The position numbers were made by a program, and so were the translations under genes. A model generated the notes under the pieces. It was not told the origin of the DNA. It ran no database searches and saw only the letters and a list, made by a program, of their open reading frames with translations. This document shows, piece after piece, positions 8,138 through 17,233 of a DNA stretch of 64,000 bases; within the stretch, counting starts at the first letter, position 1, and every line of letters starts with the position of its first letter. Origin of the DNA: Trueperella abortisuis (lineage in GTDB: Bacteria > Actinomycetota > Actinomycetes > Actinomycetales > Actinomycetaceae); contig NZ_JAUSQL010000001.1 in the NCBI RefSeq assembly GCF_030811095.1, positions 2,294,001-2,358,000 on the forward strand. The letters are read 5' to 3'.

Positions 8138-8176
8138 GGTTGGGCTCGCGAGGAGCACTCCTGCGCGAGCCCAACC
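8138..8176. terminator. Long hairpin terminator
   Basis: A perfect 13-bp stem GGTTGGGCTCGCG/CGCGAGCCCAACC encloses a loop that can itself pair (AGGAG/CTCCT). No T-tract follows on either side. The surrounding 7973-8299 stretch otherwise shows no gene, only leader sequence for the flavoprotein. Confidence 0.6.
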
Positions 8177-8299
8177 GCATTGCGGGTGGCCAACGCCTAT
8201 CCGCCGTCGCACTTGTCGCAACTGCAGCGTCCAACGCGGCGGCGGACACATTACCATTTGCCTCGTTCTCACGTTTACCATGTGCAGTATTCTTCTTCC

Positions 8300-9685
8300 A
8301 TGAAGAATGATGAAACATTTTTGGACCTTGATCTTTTGGTTATAGGTTTTGGTAAAGCAGGTAAGACCCTGGCGATGACGCGCGCGGCGGCAGGCGATCG
8401 CGTGGCTATTGTCGAAAAGTCTCCAGCCATGTACGGCGGCACGTGCATCAACGTGGCGTGCGTTCCAACGAAAACACTACTGACCAGCGCAGAACGCGTA
8501 CATGACGCCATGAAGCAAGGCGTTCTTTCGGTGAGTCTGGACGAGGCTTTTGCCTCCGCGCAGGAACATCGCGACGCTTTCATCGCCAAACTCAACAGCG
8601 TCAATAAGGCGATGGCGGAGGGCAAGAACGTAGCCATTATTGATGGTTTCGCACGTTTTGTAGCGCCGAAGACGGTCGAGGTAACCCAGGCAGAGGGCGC
8701 TCCGCTTCAGATTATGGCGGACACGATCGTTATCAACACGGGCGCTGAGCCGCGCAAGCTCAACGTTCCTGGAGCAGACGGGGAGCGCGTTTACGATTCG
8801 ACCTCTATCCAGTTCGTGGACAAGCGCCCCGGCGAGCTCGCCGTCATCGGCGCGGGGCCAATCGGCCTCGAATTTGCCACCATGTTTGCCCACATGGGCA
8901 CGAAAGTCACGGTTGTGGATGCAGGGTCGAAATTCCTGCCGATGTTTGATCGAGATGTTGCCGATCTGCTGCGCGCCGATCTGGAAGATCTCGGCGTGCA
9001 TTTTGTGCAAGGTGGCGTTCAATCGCTCACGCATGAGGGCGATCGCGTGAGTGTTGAGCTCGACCAGGGCAGCGTTTCTGCCGACGCTGTTCTCGTTGCA
9101 ATCGGGCGCGTGCCGGCCACGGCCGACCTCGGACTCGAAAACGCAGGCATCGAAACCGAACGTGGATTCGTTACGGTTGATGAATACAGGCGTACAAACG
9201 TTGATGGCATTTACGCGGTAGGTGATGTCAATGGCGGGCCGCAATTCACCTACATCTCCTACGACGATTACCGCATCGTGCTCGATCACAAGTGGGGAGA
9301 AGGCAAGAAGAGCGCGAACGGGCGCATCTTCCCAACATCGACGTTCATCAACCCGCCGCTGTCGCAAATCGGCATGAATGAGGAACAGGCTCGCGCCTGG
9401 GCGGAAGAAAACGGCAAGGAGCTAGACATTCGCGTCTCAAAGATCGCCGATCTGGCGATCGTGCCGCGTCCAAAGATTCTCGGCAACCCGCGCGGCATGG
9501 CGAAGTTCATCATAGACAAGGCGAACGGCCTGATTGTAGGAGCCGTCATCTACTCGGTGGATTCTCAGGAACTCATCAATACCGTCGCACTTGCGATGCG
9601 TGAACAGATTCCGGCCGCTCGAATCGGCGCCGGCATTTACACCCACCCCTCCACTTCTGAGCTGTTTAACGCAATGCTCGCCTAG
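8300..9685 (+). CDS. RclA-like pyridine nucleotide-disulphide oxidoreductase
   Basis: 461 residues from the ATG at 8300; an in-frame upstream ATG at 8180 would add 40 residues unlike the family. The N-terminal FAD-binding fold contains GFGKAGKTLA, followed by the redox-active disulphide in GGTCINVACVPTK (cysteines near 48 and 53), the NAD(P)-binding GAGPIGLEFATMF, the second FAD motif YAVGDVNGG, and the C-terminal dimerisation domain ending THPSTSELFN. The extra residues in the CxxxxC region and the overall pattern resemble E. coli RclA, a flavoprotein that counters reactive chlorine and acts as a Cu(II) reductase. The copper link fits the adjacent metal cassette, but substrate is inferred. 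No partner regulator is adjacent. Confidence 0.8.
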   Translation: MKNDETFLDLDLLVIGFGKAGKTLAMTRAAAGDRVAIVEKSPAMYGGTCINVACVPTKTLLTSAERVHDAMKQGVLSVSLDEAFASAQEHRDAFIAKLNSVNKAMAEGKNVAIIDGFARFVAPKTVEVTQAEGAPLQIMADTIVINTGAEPRKLNVPGADGERVYDSTSIQFVDKRPGELAVIGAGPIGLEFATMFAHMGTKVTVVDAGSKFLPMFDRDVADLLRADLEDLGVHFVQGGVQSLTHEGDRVSVELDQGSVSADAVLVAIGRVPATADLGLENAGIETERGFVTVDEYRRTNVDGIYAVGDVNGGPQFTYISYDDYRIVLDHKWGEGKKSANGRIFPTSTFINPPLSQIGMNEEQARAWAEENGKELDIRVSKIADLAIVPRPKILGNPRGMAKFIIDKANGLIVGAVIYSVDSQELINTVALAMREQIPAARIGAGIYTHPSTSELFNAMLA

Positions 9686-9691
9686 AATCTC

Positions 9692-10101
9692 GGCTTGACC
9701 CGCACGGGTTGGCCGGTTTTACGAAAAAACGCCGCGTGCGTACTACTGTCAGCGATCCGCATAGGCGGGTCTTTGATGATCTTCTCGGGCGTGATTTCAC
9801 CGCGGCCAGGCCTAACGAGAAGCTTGTCGGGGACATTACGTATCTTCCCCTTGCCGGGCAGAAAAACATGTATCTAGCTACTGTGATTGACTGCTTCTGC
9901 CGGAAACTGGTCAGTTTTGCGATTGCAGATCACATGCGTGTTGAACTCGCCCGAGGAGGCATTACTGATGGCCGCAGGCCAGCGAGGATCCTTGCGTGGT
10001 GTGCTCGGTATAACACGAAACGATTGCACACCTGGTGCAATTACCAGGCCCCCGACACCTTCGAACACCACGCGTCAGCTACACTCGACCTTGCAGCATA
10101 A
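9692..10101 (+). pseudogene. IS3-family transposase (OrfB) remnant
   Basis: The frame has IS3/IS150-type features: FTKKRRVRTTVSDP, the integrase-core segment RDFTAARPNEK then GDITYLPLAG and MYLATVIDCFCRKL, with the first catalytic Asp (GDITY). It jumps from DHMRVEL directly to the C-terminal RYNTKRLHTWCNYQAP, so the middle of the rve domain with the second Asp and the Glu is deleted. The N-terminal OrfA and the start of OrfB are also missing. It lies between the RclA gene and the convergent lipoprotein gene; 10102-10183 holds nothing else recognised. Confidence 0.8.
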
Positions 10102-10183
10102 ACACCACACCCATGTCCACTTCCTGGGAGCCGGGCCCGTAATCAGCATCAACAAATAGTGTTCCAAGTGGACTAAAACAGCA

Positions 10184-11437
10184 CTACACCGGCTTTTGTG
10201 CGATGTCTCGGAAAATCATGAACTCTGGAACGTCATGTTTGAGACCGTTAATCTGGATGTCTTTGATGATCTTCCCAGTAGTTTTGTCAAAAACCACGAT
10301 CCGGGGCTGCGCCAACGGGTCTTGGGTATCCTCAACTAGCACGGTGGCAGTGTTCTCATCGGAAGAGAAGTGATACAACCATTCGGGTGCATCAGGTTGT
10401 AAATCTCTCTCGAGCTCATCGCTCAGTATCGAGGTTTGCCCCGTCGCAACATCGGTACGATAAAGCACTCCGTTACCACCGAACCACACGAAGTTGCCCT
10501 TATCATCCAAGGAATGCGCATCGTATACGGAATAATCATCCTCGTCTGACCCCAGATCCAGGCTTGCACCATTTTCCGTCGTTAGCGGCAGCCAGTTCAA
10601 CTCGCCAGTGGTCGAATCCACTGATACCAGTGCAAGAGCTTCATTGTTTCCCCACGTGTTGCTTTGCATATGGGGAGCGAGGAGCTCGTCGACAACCCGC
10701 TGCTCGCCGTCGTAGTTAATAAAATTGCCTAAGAAATAAATGCGATCTTCAACGCAGGGAGCATCATTGGCAAAGTAACCAAACTCAGAAAAGGGCACAC
10801 TGTACGTCCCCACGCTCACGTGCTTTAGGGCTCCGTCTTCGACGATCTGATCGAAAATGAAACGCGCGTCGCCGTCTTCTGGCGTCATCGAATAGGCGGC
10901 GTAAACGTCGTCCTTACAAACTGAAATCATCGGATAGAAACCAACCGTATTCAATGCGTGCCGCTCACTTGAATCAGGCCGGGAAATCACAACCTCTTCT
11001 CGATAACCGTCTTCTTGGAAACCTCCGTTATATACCCCCACCCGGGTCACGCCATCGCTGAGAGTAACAAGCCCATCCATCAGTCCAACTCGGTCTTGTT
11101 CGACGGCGGCGCCGCCATCCGCAGTCATCCAATGATCGCCCTTAACATCAGCAAAGTTGATCCCATGCTCCGTCCACGAGATCTGACCTTGATCCATCCC
11201 CTCGTGCTCAATCAGATCATAGCTACCGTCGGCGCGCACCAAGGCCACATATCCAATGAGACTTCTGGGCAATAATCCGGTGTTTCGGTACTCGCTCATG
11301 AAGATGGCCCACTCATAATCGCCTAAATCGACCTCGTGGTCGTCGCTATTATTTGAGCAACCACTCAATAATGTGGTTGCGGCGACGAGTATTGCCATTG
11401 CCCCCGCTACCACACGTGTCCTCATATGACGTCTCAT
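10184..11437 (-). CDS. Lipoprotein of unknown function
   Basis: 417 residues. The N-terminus is a lipoprotein signal peptide with the lipobox LLSGC around residue 27, so it should be anchored to the outer face of the membrane. The rest is acidic with repeated short beta-rich segments (DDKGNFVWFGGNGVLYRTD, TTGKIIKDIQINGL), which would fit a beta-propeller, but no family is recognised. It begins 8 bases after the stop of the NlpC/P60-like secreted protein, so the two form an operon and may work together at the cell wall (inference). It converges with the IS3 remnant. Confidence 0.75.
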   Translation of the reverse strand: MRRHMRTRVVAGAMAILVAATTLLSGCSNNSDDHEVDLGDYEWAIFMSEYRNTGLLPRSLIGYVALVRADGSYDLIEHEGMDQGQISWTEHGINFADVKGDHWMTADGGAAVEQDRVGLMDGLVTLSDGVTRVGVYNGGFQEDGYREEVVISRPDSSERHALNTVGFYPMISVCKDDVYAAYSMTPEDGDARFIFDQIVEDGALKHVSVGTYSVPFSEFGYFANDAPCVEDRIYFLGNFINYDGEQRVVDELLAPHMQSNTWGNNEALALVSVDSTTGELNWLPLTTENGASLDLGSDEDDYSVYDAHSLDDKGNFVWFGGNGVLYRTDVATGQTSILSDELERDLQPDAPEWLYHFSSDENTATVLVEDTQDPLAQPRIVVFDKTTGKIIKDIQINGLKHDVPEFMIFRDIAQKPV

Positions 11438-11444
11438 CGCGTTC

Positions 11445-12194
11445 TTAGAACCTTTGATAGCTCACGGTATACTTAGAGTCCCGGATATCCGACGGATACA
11501 CACCATGGCCACCATCGGAATCGAGATCAATCCCGGTAGCCGTCTTGTACGCCGCCCACACCACTTGCGAACAGTTCATCGACCCATTCGCGGTTTTGTT
11601 AAACGCGAAATTATAGTTGTAACTACGTCCCCTATATGTGCGCGCTCGGTCAGCGGCTTTGTCGCGGTTTGCTTGACTAGTGGAAACATACTGTTTGTGA
11701 GCTCCCGATGCCACCTTAACGGATGTATACCAACGCTCTACAACACCGGTACTGGTATCTGCCTCAACGATCTTTGTTGTATAGGAATATATTCCCGAAT
11801 GACCATGGTTAACGCCAGCGGTCGACGACGGGGTGTAGAACACGTCACCTCGATTGCGGGCGGTACCGATTCTCTGATTCGCTTTTGGCTTAGACCCTGA
11901 TCGAGGCTGGATTTGCACAAATCCAGGAGGATCACCAGCCTCACTTAACGCCTCACGCGCAACTTCTGTTGCAGATGCACCGGTTGCCAGTGCCGCATCC
12001 TTAACCGCTTGCTCCATTTCTACAAAAGATGTGCCAGGGTTCCTTTCGACCAACTCAACGATCAGCGCACTAACATCACTGTCATCCGCTGCGGCACTGG
12101 AAACACCCTCCGGCTCAGCGTAAGCAACACCGGGTAGCGGCAGAGCCAACACTAAGCTGATAGCGACTGTGCCTATCATCCTTGAGATCTTCAT
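11445..12194 (-). CDS. Secreted permuted NlpC/P60-like (YiiX-type) peptidase
   Basis: 249 residues from the ATG at 12194, chosen because AGGAAG lies 6 bases before it; upstream in-frame starts lack this. A signal peptide (MKISRMIGTVAIS..., cleavage after AYA near residue 26) is clear. The C-terminal half has GDVFYTPSSTAGVNHGHSGIY with the candidate catalytic His, and later GSMNCSQVVWAAY with the candidate Cys. His-before-Cys order is the circularly permuted NlpC/P60 (YiiX/YaeF) arrangement. Such enzymes cut amide or ester bonds in peptidoglycan or lipids. A variable acidic region of ~80 residues precedes the domain. It is the first gene of an operon with the lipoprotein. Confidence 0.75.
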   Translation of the reverse strand: MKISRMIGTVAISLVLALPLPGVAYAEPEGVSSAAADDSDVSALIVELVERNPGTSFVEMEQAVKDAALATGASATEVAREALSEAGDPPGFVQIQPRSGSKPKANQRIGTARNRGDVFYTPSSTAGVNHGHSGIYSYTTKIVEADTSTGVVERWYTSVKVASGAHKQYVSTSQANRDKAADRARTYRGRSYNYNFAFNKTANGSMNCSQVVWAAYKTATGIDLDSDGGHGVYPSDIRDSKYTVSYQRF

Positions 12195-12282
12195 AGGTCT
12201 TCCTTTCGTCATGCCATCACCTTTGATGGCGAGTGTCACAGCGAGGGAATCTGGGCTGTGGACGCTTCTTAGAGACAGGACA

Positions 12283-12312
12283 ATGATAAAGTTAGGCGAC
12301 CCTTAGTGTCAA
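12283..12312 (-). promoter_or_regulatory. Candidate promoter of the NlpC/P60-lipoprotein operon
   Basis: On the minus strand TTGACA (12312-12307) and TATCAT (12288-12283) are separated by 18 bp, about 90 bases before the chosen start. The rest of 12313-12582 shows no confident gene; a minus-strand frame ending near 12330 (…KANGWSAYDERGLLVL) could be the tail of a decayed gene. Confidence 0.45.
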
Positions 12313-12582
12313 TAGTTTTTATAACGATCTCAAAGCACCAGTAGCCCACGCTCGTCGTACGCCGACCACCCGTTGGCCTTGCCCAAAGGGGAAGGCAATG
12401 GCGCGACCCGATGTTTCTCGTCCGACCCGTAGGGCGGGCACTGACGCGAGTGGCGCGCCACGACGTCGATACGATCCGGGACCGGACCCACCCCAACCGT
12501 CACGCAGGGCACGAATCATCCATAGGTCCGATTTCCTTCGTCTATGAGGTACGTAGAATTTGCTGCAGGATAGGAGGCAGAC

Positions 12583-13005
12583 ATGCGATTGAGCTCGTAC
12601 CCTGATCTGGCATCGCGCGCGTTGACGCTTGCGCTACTCATTGGTGGTGGGTTCGCCACCGGCCTTGGAGTGGAGGCGATCAGCGGACACTCGGGCTTGT
12701 CGCTTTGGTTTCTTGCTGTGGCGTGCGTGATCTACGTGGCCGCTTACCTGGGTGTGCGTCCCCTTGCCACAACGGTGACGGGTGCGTGTGGCTTTGCACT
12801 TGATGCCGTGATGAGCGTTCCTCTGGGGTTGTTGTTCGCGGCAAAAGAGCTTGTTTTCCCCATCACCGAATGGGGATGGTCGATGTTCTTCAACGGTGTC
12901 TTCATCGGCTTCTTCATCATCTTTCTCTCGGACTACTTCTATCGCCGTCACCCGGGAAGGAACGACGACGACGCCGACGACGCCGATCGAGAGTCCGCCC
13001 TTTAA
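12583..13005 (+). CDS. Small integral membrane protein
   Basis: 140 residues with four likely membrane segments (about 11-32, 40-58, 64-86 and 97-115) and a highly acidic C-terminal tail (NDDDADDADRE). ATAGGAGG is placed well before the ATG. No family is recognised. It stands alone between the divergent secreted-protein operon and a decayed ClbS-like gene. The following 13006-13212 stretch shows no gene. Confidence 0.65.
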   Translation: MRLSSYPDLASRALTLALLIGGGFATGLGVEAISGHSGLSLWFLAVACVIYVAAYLGVRPLATTVTGACGFALDAVMSVPLGLLFAAKELVFPITEWGWSMFFNGVFIGFFIIFLSDYFYRRHPGRNDDDADDADRESAL

Positions 13006-13212
13006 CGCTAGTTAGGCTGACGCGTCGATAGATGAGAATGAATGGGCAGTATTCCCCGCTATGGTGAGGAGAACGCGCAACGGCTCGGCGCATGCGCCGG
13101 CTCAGCCTTCTATCGTTGCGTTGGACTCTTGCTGGTTGTTGCCGCTGGCAGCACGCCCGTGAGCGTCGACCCGCGCCTCTATCGTATTCTCGCCGTCGTG
13201 TTCCAATAAGAT

Positions 13213-13607
13213 ATGGCCAGAGCTAAAACGAAAACGGAACTGTTGAATGCCGCCGTCTCTCGATGGGAGGCACTGCAGGCGTTGATTGACTCCATGCGGC
13301 CGGAGATAGAAAGTGCCGAGCTCTTCTTCGGCACTGGCGTTGAGCGCCCTGAAAGCCCACTGGAGAAGGGACAAGAGTCTGCGCGATGTCCTCGCCCACC
13401 TGCATGCGTGGCAGACAATGCTGCTCGACTTCGTTGCAGCTAACCAAAACGGGACGAGCAAGCCATTCTTGCCCGCGCCTCACACCTGGCGGACCACGCC
13501 AGCCCTGAACATGGAGATTTGGGGGCGGTACCAGGACACGCCGCTGGCAGAGGTGCAGAGACAAAGGGCTGTCCAGCCCCGCGCGAAGGGTTGTCCAGCC
13601 CCGCCCT
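13213..13607 (+). pseudogene. Frameshifted and truncated ClbS/DfsB-family protein
   Basis: The frame starting at 13213 gives the typical ClbS/DfsB N-terminus (MARAKTKTELLNAAVSRWEA). It then loses similarity near base 13310-13330, and the +1 frame continues the family (HWRRDKSLRDVLAHLHAW, then ANQNGTSKPFLPAPHTW and EIWGRYQDTPLAEVQ). Intact members are ~170 residues; here the product also stops early, in a short GTCCAGCCCCGC direct repeat. No good RBS is seen. The family includes ClbS, a cyclopropane hydrolase protecting from colibactin, and DinB-like four-helix proteins. It converges with the M20 hydrolase gene. Confidence 0.7.
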
Positions 13608-14901
13608 AGGCAAGACCGAGGTGCTGAGCAACCACCGCAAGATGCATCCGTACGCCAGTAAGGAGGGCGGCGTCGTTCGCGTAAAACCGCGGGGAATGAT
13701 TCGGCGCGAAACCGCGACCCCCGGCAGTTGCCCGCGGCAGACCATTGGGCACGGACTCCACGTCCTGCACTCCGAGCAGCGCATACATGCCGCCGAAAGC
13801 ATTGATGAATTCGGAGACGTCGTCGTAGCCAAGTGAGGCGGGGGCGGCAAAGACTCGATCTTCACCACCAGCGGCGGCGATAAGGGCCGGTTGAAGGGCG
13901 GCGACCGTCTCGGGAGCATTCACAACGGCCGGAACCTGCTGATGGAATTCCACCTCGCCCCTACAGTTATACGCGGCGGCGATATGGCGGCAGGTACGCG
14001 TGATCGCCGCGTTGATATCGTCCATGAGGTTAGCGTTGAGGCAACGTACCGTGCCAAAGAGGGTAACCTGTTCGCCGACGATGTTGAATCGGCCCTGGTC
14101 CTCAACGTGCCCGATGCTGATCGAGAACGCGTCCTTCGCGTCGAACTGCCGGTAGAGCTGCCCCATCGCGGAAATGATGTCGGCTGCCGGGGGTAGCGGG
14201 TCGCGCCCGGCCCACGGAGACGAGCCGTGCACCTGTTCCCCAACGACTGTAATCTTCACCATTTCTGAAGCAGCGTGCTGCACATTGGTGGTCCAGCCGA
14301 CCATACCGGTGGGAGCGGGGGTAACGTGCATCCCAAACGCTAGGCTCGGGCGCGGACTCAGCTCTTGAAACTCGGGGCTGGAGAGCATGAATGCGGCGCC
14401 GCCTTCTTCGCCTTCGGGGGCCCCTTCCTCGGCGGGCTGGAAAGCGAAGTACACGGTTCCAGGGATCTGCGCCCGATGTGAGGCGAGTACCTGTGCGGCA
14501 CCGAGCAGCATCGAGGTATGGCAGTCGTGCCCGCATGCGTGCGCCACGGGGAAAGGCCCACCCGGGTAGTCCTGGACTTGGGTTGACTTATAGGGCAGGT
14601 CGGATTCTTCCTTCACCGGCAGTGCATCGATGTCGGCGCGCAACAATACTGCCTTATCGGAATGGCCGGAGCGCGTTCCGGTGAGGCGCGCCAGCACTCC
14701 CGTGCCGCCTACCCCTTCGTGGATGTCCTCCTCGCGGAAACCAAAATCTCGTAGCCTCTGCGCGATGTATTCAGCGGTTTTCACCTCTCGGTTTGAAAGC
14801 TCTGGGTATTGGTGCAGATGGTGGCGCCAGGAAATAACATCCGGCTCGATTGCTTGCGCCGCGTCGAATAGTTCATCACAACTGAACGTCGTCTCACCCA
14901 T
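13606..14901 (-). CDS. M20-family amidohydrolase (N-acyl amino acid / hippurate hydrolase type)
   Basis: 431 residues from the ATG at 14901, preferred because GAAGGA sits 7 bases upstream. Metal ligands of the M20D group are visible: HACGHDCHTSMLLGAA, then the PAEEGAPEGEEGG glutamates, GMHVTPA and the C-terminal APNHSPRFYANDAAL. The order WRHHLHQYPELSNRE near the N-terminus is also family-typical. Such cytoplasmic enzymes cleave the acyl group from N-acyl amino acids or related amides using two divalent metals. The exact substrate cannot be told. It is monocistronic and divergent from the following membrane protein gene. Confidence 0.88.
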   Translation of the reverse strand: MGETTFSCDELFDAAQAIEPDVISWRHHLHQYPELSNREVKTAEYIAQRLRDFGFREEDIHEGVGGTGVLARLTGTRSGHSDKAVLLRADIDALPVKEESDLPYKSTQVQDYPGGPFPVAHACGHDCHTSMLLGAAQVLASHRAQIPGTVYFAFQPAEEGAPEGEEGGAAFMLSSPEFQELSPRPSLAFGMHVTPAPTGMVGWTTNVQHAASEMVKITVVGEQVHGSSPWAGRDPLPPAADIISAMGQLYRQFDAKDAFSISIGHVEDQGRFNIVGEQVTLFGTVRCLNANLMDDINAAITRTCRHIAAAYNCRGEVEFHQQVPAVVNAPETVAALQPALIAAAGGEDRVFAAPASLGYDDVSEFINAFGGMYALLGVQDVESVPNGLPRATAGGRGFAPNHSPRFYANDAALLTGVRMHLAVVAQHLGLA

Positions 14902-15106
14902 ATCTGCATCCTTCACTAGCGGCATCGGCGCTGGAGGCTCAGCGCTACGGTGTCGGCATCCTCTTTCTTCTGTCGCCACCATACACCCAAGCAAGGCACA
15001 TGCCGGCGAAACCACGCTGGCATCCGAACCGCTAGCGCCCCTCTGGTAAGCTCATAGTCGTCGGAGATACGCCAGAGGCGTTGCGCTAGCTACAAGGAGG
15101 CTCCCC

Positions 15107-15679
15107 GTGCCGGTTCAAGTGCCCCAAACGTCTGCGATTCGCGCCTTGTTCCAGGAGCATCCCGAAGTTGGCACGGCTGGGAGTGTCGCCGCGCTCAGCA
15201 CCCTCTACTACGCCTTGCCCGATTTTCTCCGCCGCCGACCGCTCAGAATCGCGGCACGCGTGGGATGCATAGCTGCCATCACCGCCATCGCCACCCACGA
15301 GACGACGACGCGTCTCAACGACGACGACACCCTCACCCCCGACGCGCCCGCGCCCGAAAACCCGGAAAGCCCGGAAGACCCGAGCAGACCGGAAGACCCG
15401 AGCGGCCAGGAAAGCCCGGAAGACCCGGGCTTTCCGCAGAAGCCGATAGCGCTGGCCGGCATGATCGCCGCCGGCATCGCCGCGTTGGCGGGCTCAATTG
15501 CGCTCGATGCCGCTTTGGAGCGGAAAATCTTTGCTCGCGGCGAGCGCCGCCGCGCCGCTGGCGTCCGCCTGGCCCACACCCGGCAAGCCCTCTGGATCGG
15601 CCCACTGTCGGGCGTTGCCACGTATTTGTCATTGCGTGACGCCGATCGCGCGCTAGCTCGCTCCGCAGAAAACGACTGA
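15107..15679 (+). CDS. Membrane protein with Pro/Glu/Asp repeat linker
   Basis: 190 residues starting at GTG 15107, with a strong AAGGAGG six bases upstream. An amphipathic or short membrane segment lies near residues 45-63 and a clear one near 113-133. Between them is an acidic Pro-rich repeat built from units such as PEDPS and PESPEDPG (about residues 78-110), which is probably an extended surface linker. No family is recognised. Tandem repetition at DNA level means repeat number may vary among strains (inference). Confidence 0.65.
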   Translation: MPVQVPQTSAIRALFQEHPEVGTAGSVAALSTLYYALPDFLRRRPLRIAARVGCIAAITAIATHETTTRLNDDDTLTPDAPAPENPESPEDPSRPEDPSGQESPEDPGFPQKPIALAGMIAAGIAALAGSIALDAALERKIFARGERRRAAGVRLAHTRQALWIGPLSGVATYLSLRDADRALARSAEND

Positions 15680-15715
15680 GCGCCCGATCCGAATACGGCG
15701 ACAGGAAATAGGCGC

Positions 15716-17002
15716 CTACCTCTGATCGTTCTCCGGGACGTCGCCGTCGATCTTCGTCGCTACTGAGCCGGAACCGCTCGCCGTCACCTCGCCAAGCGAG
15801 AGCTCCCCGATCGATCCACCTTCGAGGACCTCGAAGGTCACAAGATCGGCGCCCCCGGTCGCCACCGTCCCACCGACCTTGAGGGAGGCCACCTCCGCGC
15901 CGGGCTTGATGGAGACCGCCGTCGCCTTCAGCTTCATTTGCACGCCCTTGACGAGGCTCATGCCCTCGCCGCCCGTCGTGCGCACGTCACCACGCACCAC
16001 GATGGGGCCCGTCGGCTTCGAGACCTGGATGCCAATAGCGCCGTCGCCATGGGTGGTGATGGAATCGAAGGTCGCCGATTCTACCGAGCCATCGTAGACG
16101 TTGAACCCGCGGGCGCCCAGGCCCGTCGTCGCAATTGGGGCGTTAATCTCGAGGCGGCCCATCTGACCAAAGTTGACGAAACCGATACCGGAGGCACCCG
16201 TGGTTGTGACCGGGGCGTTCGCCACCCACTCCAGGGTCTTGCCCCACAGGTCAAGCGCCATGTCATTCGCGCCGTGAGTGACCGTCGCGCCATTGTTCTC
16301 GACGCGATCGACGACGGCTCCGCCGAGGACGAACACGGCTCCAGTGATCTTGTCACCCGTGCCCTGCACGATACCTCCGTCGGTGATGACCGTGCCGGTT
16401 TCGAGCACGTCCGCGCGCAGAGCACCGCCAGTCAGCTTGCCCTCGCGATCCGTGTAGCCGTCGAGGAAGACGCCCGATCCGCGGACCGGCGTCAGCGGCG
16501 TGCCGATGTTGATGCCCTTGAGGGTGGCAGTGAACTCCGTGTCAGCATCCGGCTGCAGATTCCACAGCGTCAAGCCGCCCTGGAGCACGTCGACTCCAAA
16601 GCCGTGCGGCTGACGGGAACGCCCGCGTACGTCGGCCGCCTTGACGTGCACCTGATCTGCCTCCACGCGGATCCTGCGCAGGTTGTCGTCAGCCACAAGG
16701 TAGATCTGGCCAACCGTCGTCACATTGTGCAGGACGAGAGTTCCGGCGTCGTCGATACTTGTGTCGTTATAGACGGCGACCTCGTAGTCGACCGTCGTGA
16801 TTGTGATGTCCTTGAGCGCATTGTTCCTTGTCAGCCGAACACCTTTCCCGGTGAACTCGAGCGTTCCTCCTGACAGGGTGGCGCCCTCGGGGAGGGTGAT
16901 GGAGGGGGAGCCGGCAATGGTGCCCTCGACACGAATGTCCATGAAACCGTCTGCGATGGCGTTGGCGAGTTCGTCTGCGGTTGACACTGTTATTGCACTC
17001 AT
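15716..17002 (-). CDS. Right-handed parallel beta-helix-like protein
   Basis: 428 residues. The N-terminus (ITVSTADELANAIADG) resembles the start of pectate-lyase-like or 'polymorphic outer membrane'-type beta-helix proteins. The body is a succession of short Gly/Val/Thr-rich coils (for example TGAVFVLGGAVVDRVENNG, ITDGGIVQGTGDKI), as in a beta-helix solenoid. No signal peptide, lipobox or membrane helix is visible, so it appears cytoplasmic or exported by another route. GAAGGAAG precedes the ATG. A perfect hairpin sits 43-63 bp upstream. No catalytic residues are recognised. Function is unknown. Confidence 0.7.
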   Translation of the reverse strand: MSAITVSTADELANAIADGFMDIRVEGTIAGSPSITLPEGATLSGGTLEFTGKGVRLTRNNALKDITITTVDYEVAVYNDTSIDDAGTLVLHNVTTVGQIYLVADDNLRRIRVEADQVHVKAADVRGRSRQPHGFGVDVLQGGLTLWNLQPDADTEFTATLKGINIGTPLTPVRGSGVFLDGYTDREGKLTGGALRADVLETGTVITDGGIVQGTGDKITGAVFVLGGAVVDRVENNGATVTHGANDMALDLWGKTLEWVANAPVTTTGASGIGFVNFGQMGRLEINAPIATTGLGARGFNVYDGSVESATFDSITTHGDGAIGIQVSKPTGPIVVRGDVRTTGGEGMSLVKGVQMKLKATAVSIKPGAEVASLKVGGTVATGGADLVTFEVLEGGSIGELSLGEVTASGSGSVATKIDGDVPENDQR

Positions 17003-17044
17003 GATTACTTCCTTCAGTTGAGCTGGATTCCCAGAAATATTGAA

Positions 17045-17065
17045 CGGTAGGAGGTGCTCCTACCG
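17045..17065 (-). promoter_or_regulatory. Perfect hairpin or operator upstream of the beta-helix gene
   Basis: CGGTAGGAG-gtg-CTCCTACCG is a perfect 9-bp inverted repeat with a 3-nt loop, about 43 bp upstream of the beta-helix start. It could be an operator or a 5'-UTR stem-loop. The remainder of 17003-17233 shows nothing else. Confidence 0.5.
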
Positions 17066-17233
17066 ACGAAATGGGAAGTGGCGTCACTTTATTCCCAGCA
17101 GTGGCAGTCCTCCGCCACCCGCAAATATGAACCGGCTCACTTACCGTGCGCTAGCGCAGGTGATACGTTCAAGACGCCCCGCCCAGGTTAGCTCCATCGC
17201 GGGCGTGTAAGCTCCGTCCGGCAAAGGTTCCCC

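Noticed and set aside
7349..8193. Minus-strand frames over the end of the P-type ATPase and the downstream gap
   Set aside because: High-GC third-position shadow of the ATPase; composition is Arg/Ala/Asp-rich without motif.
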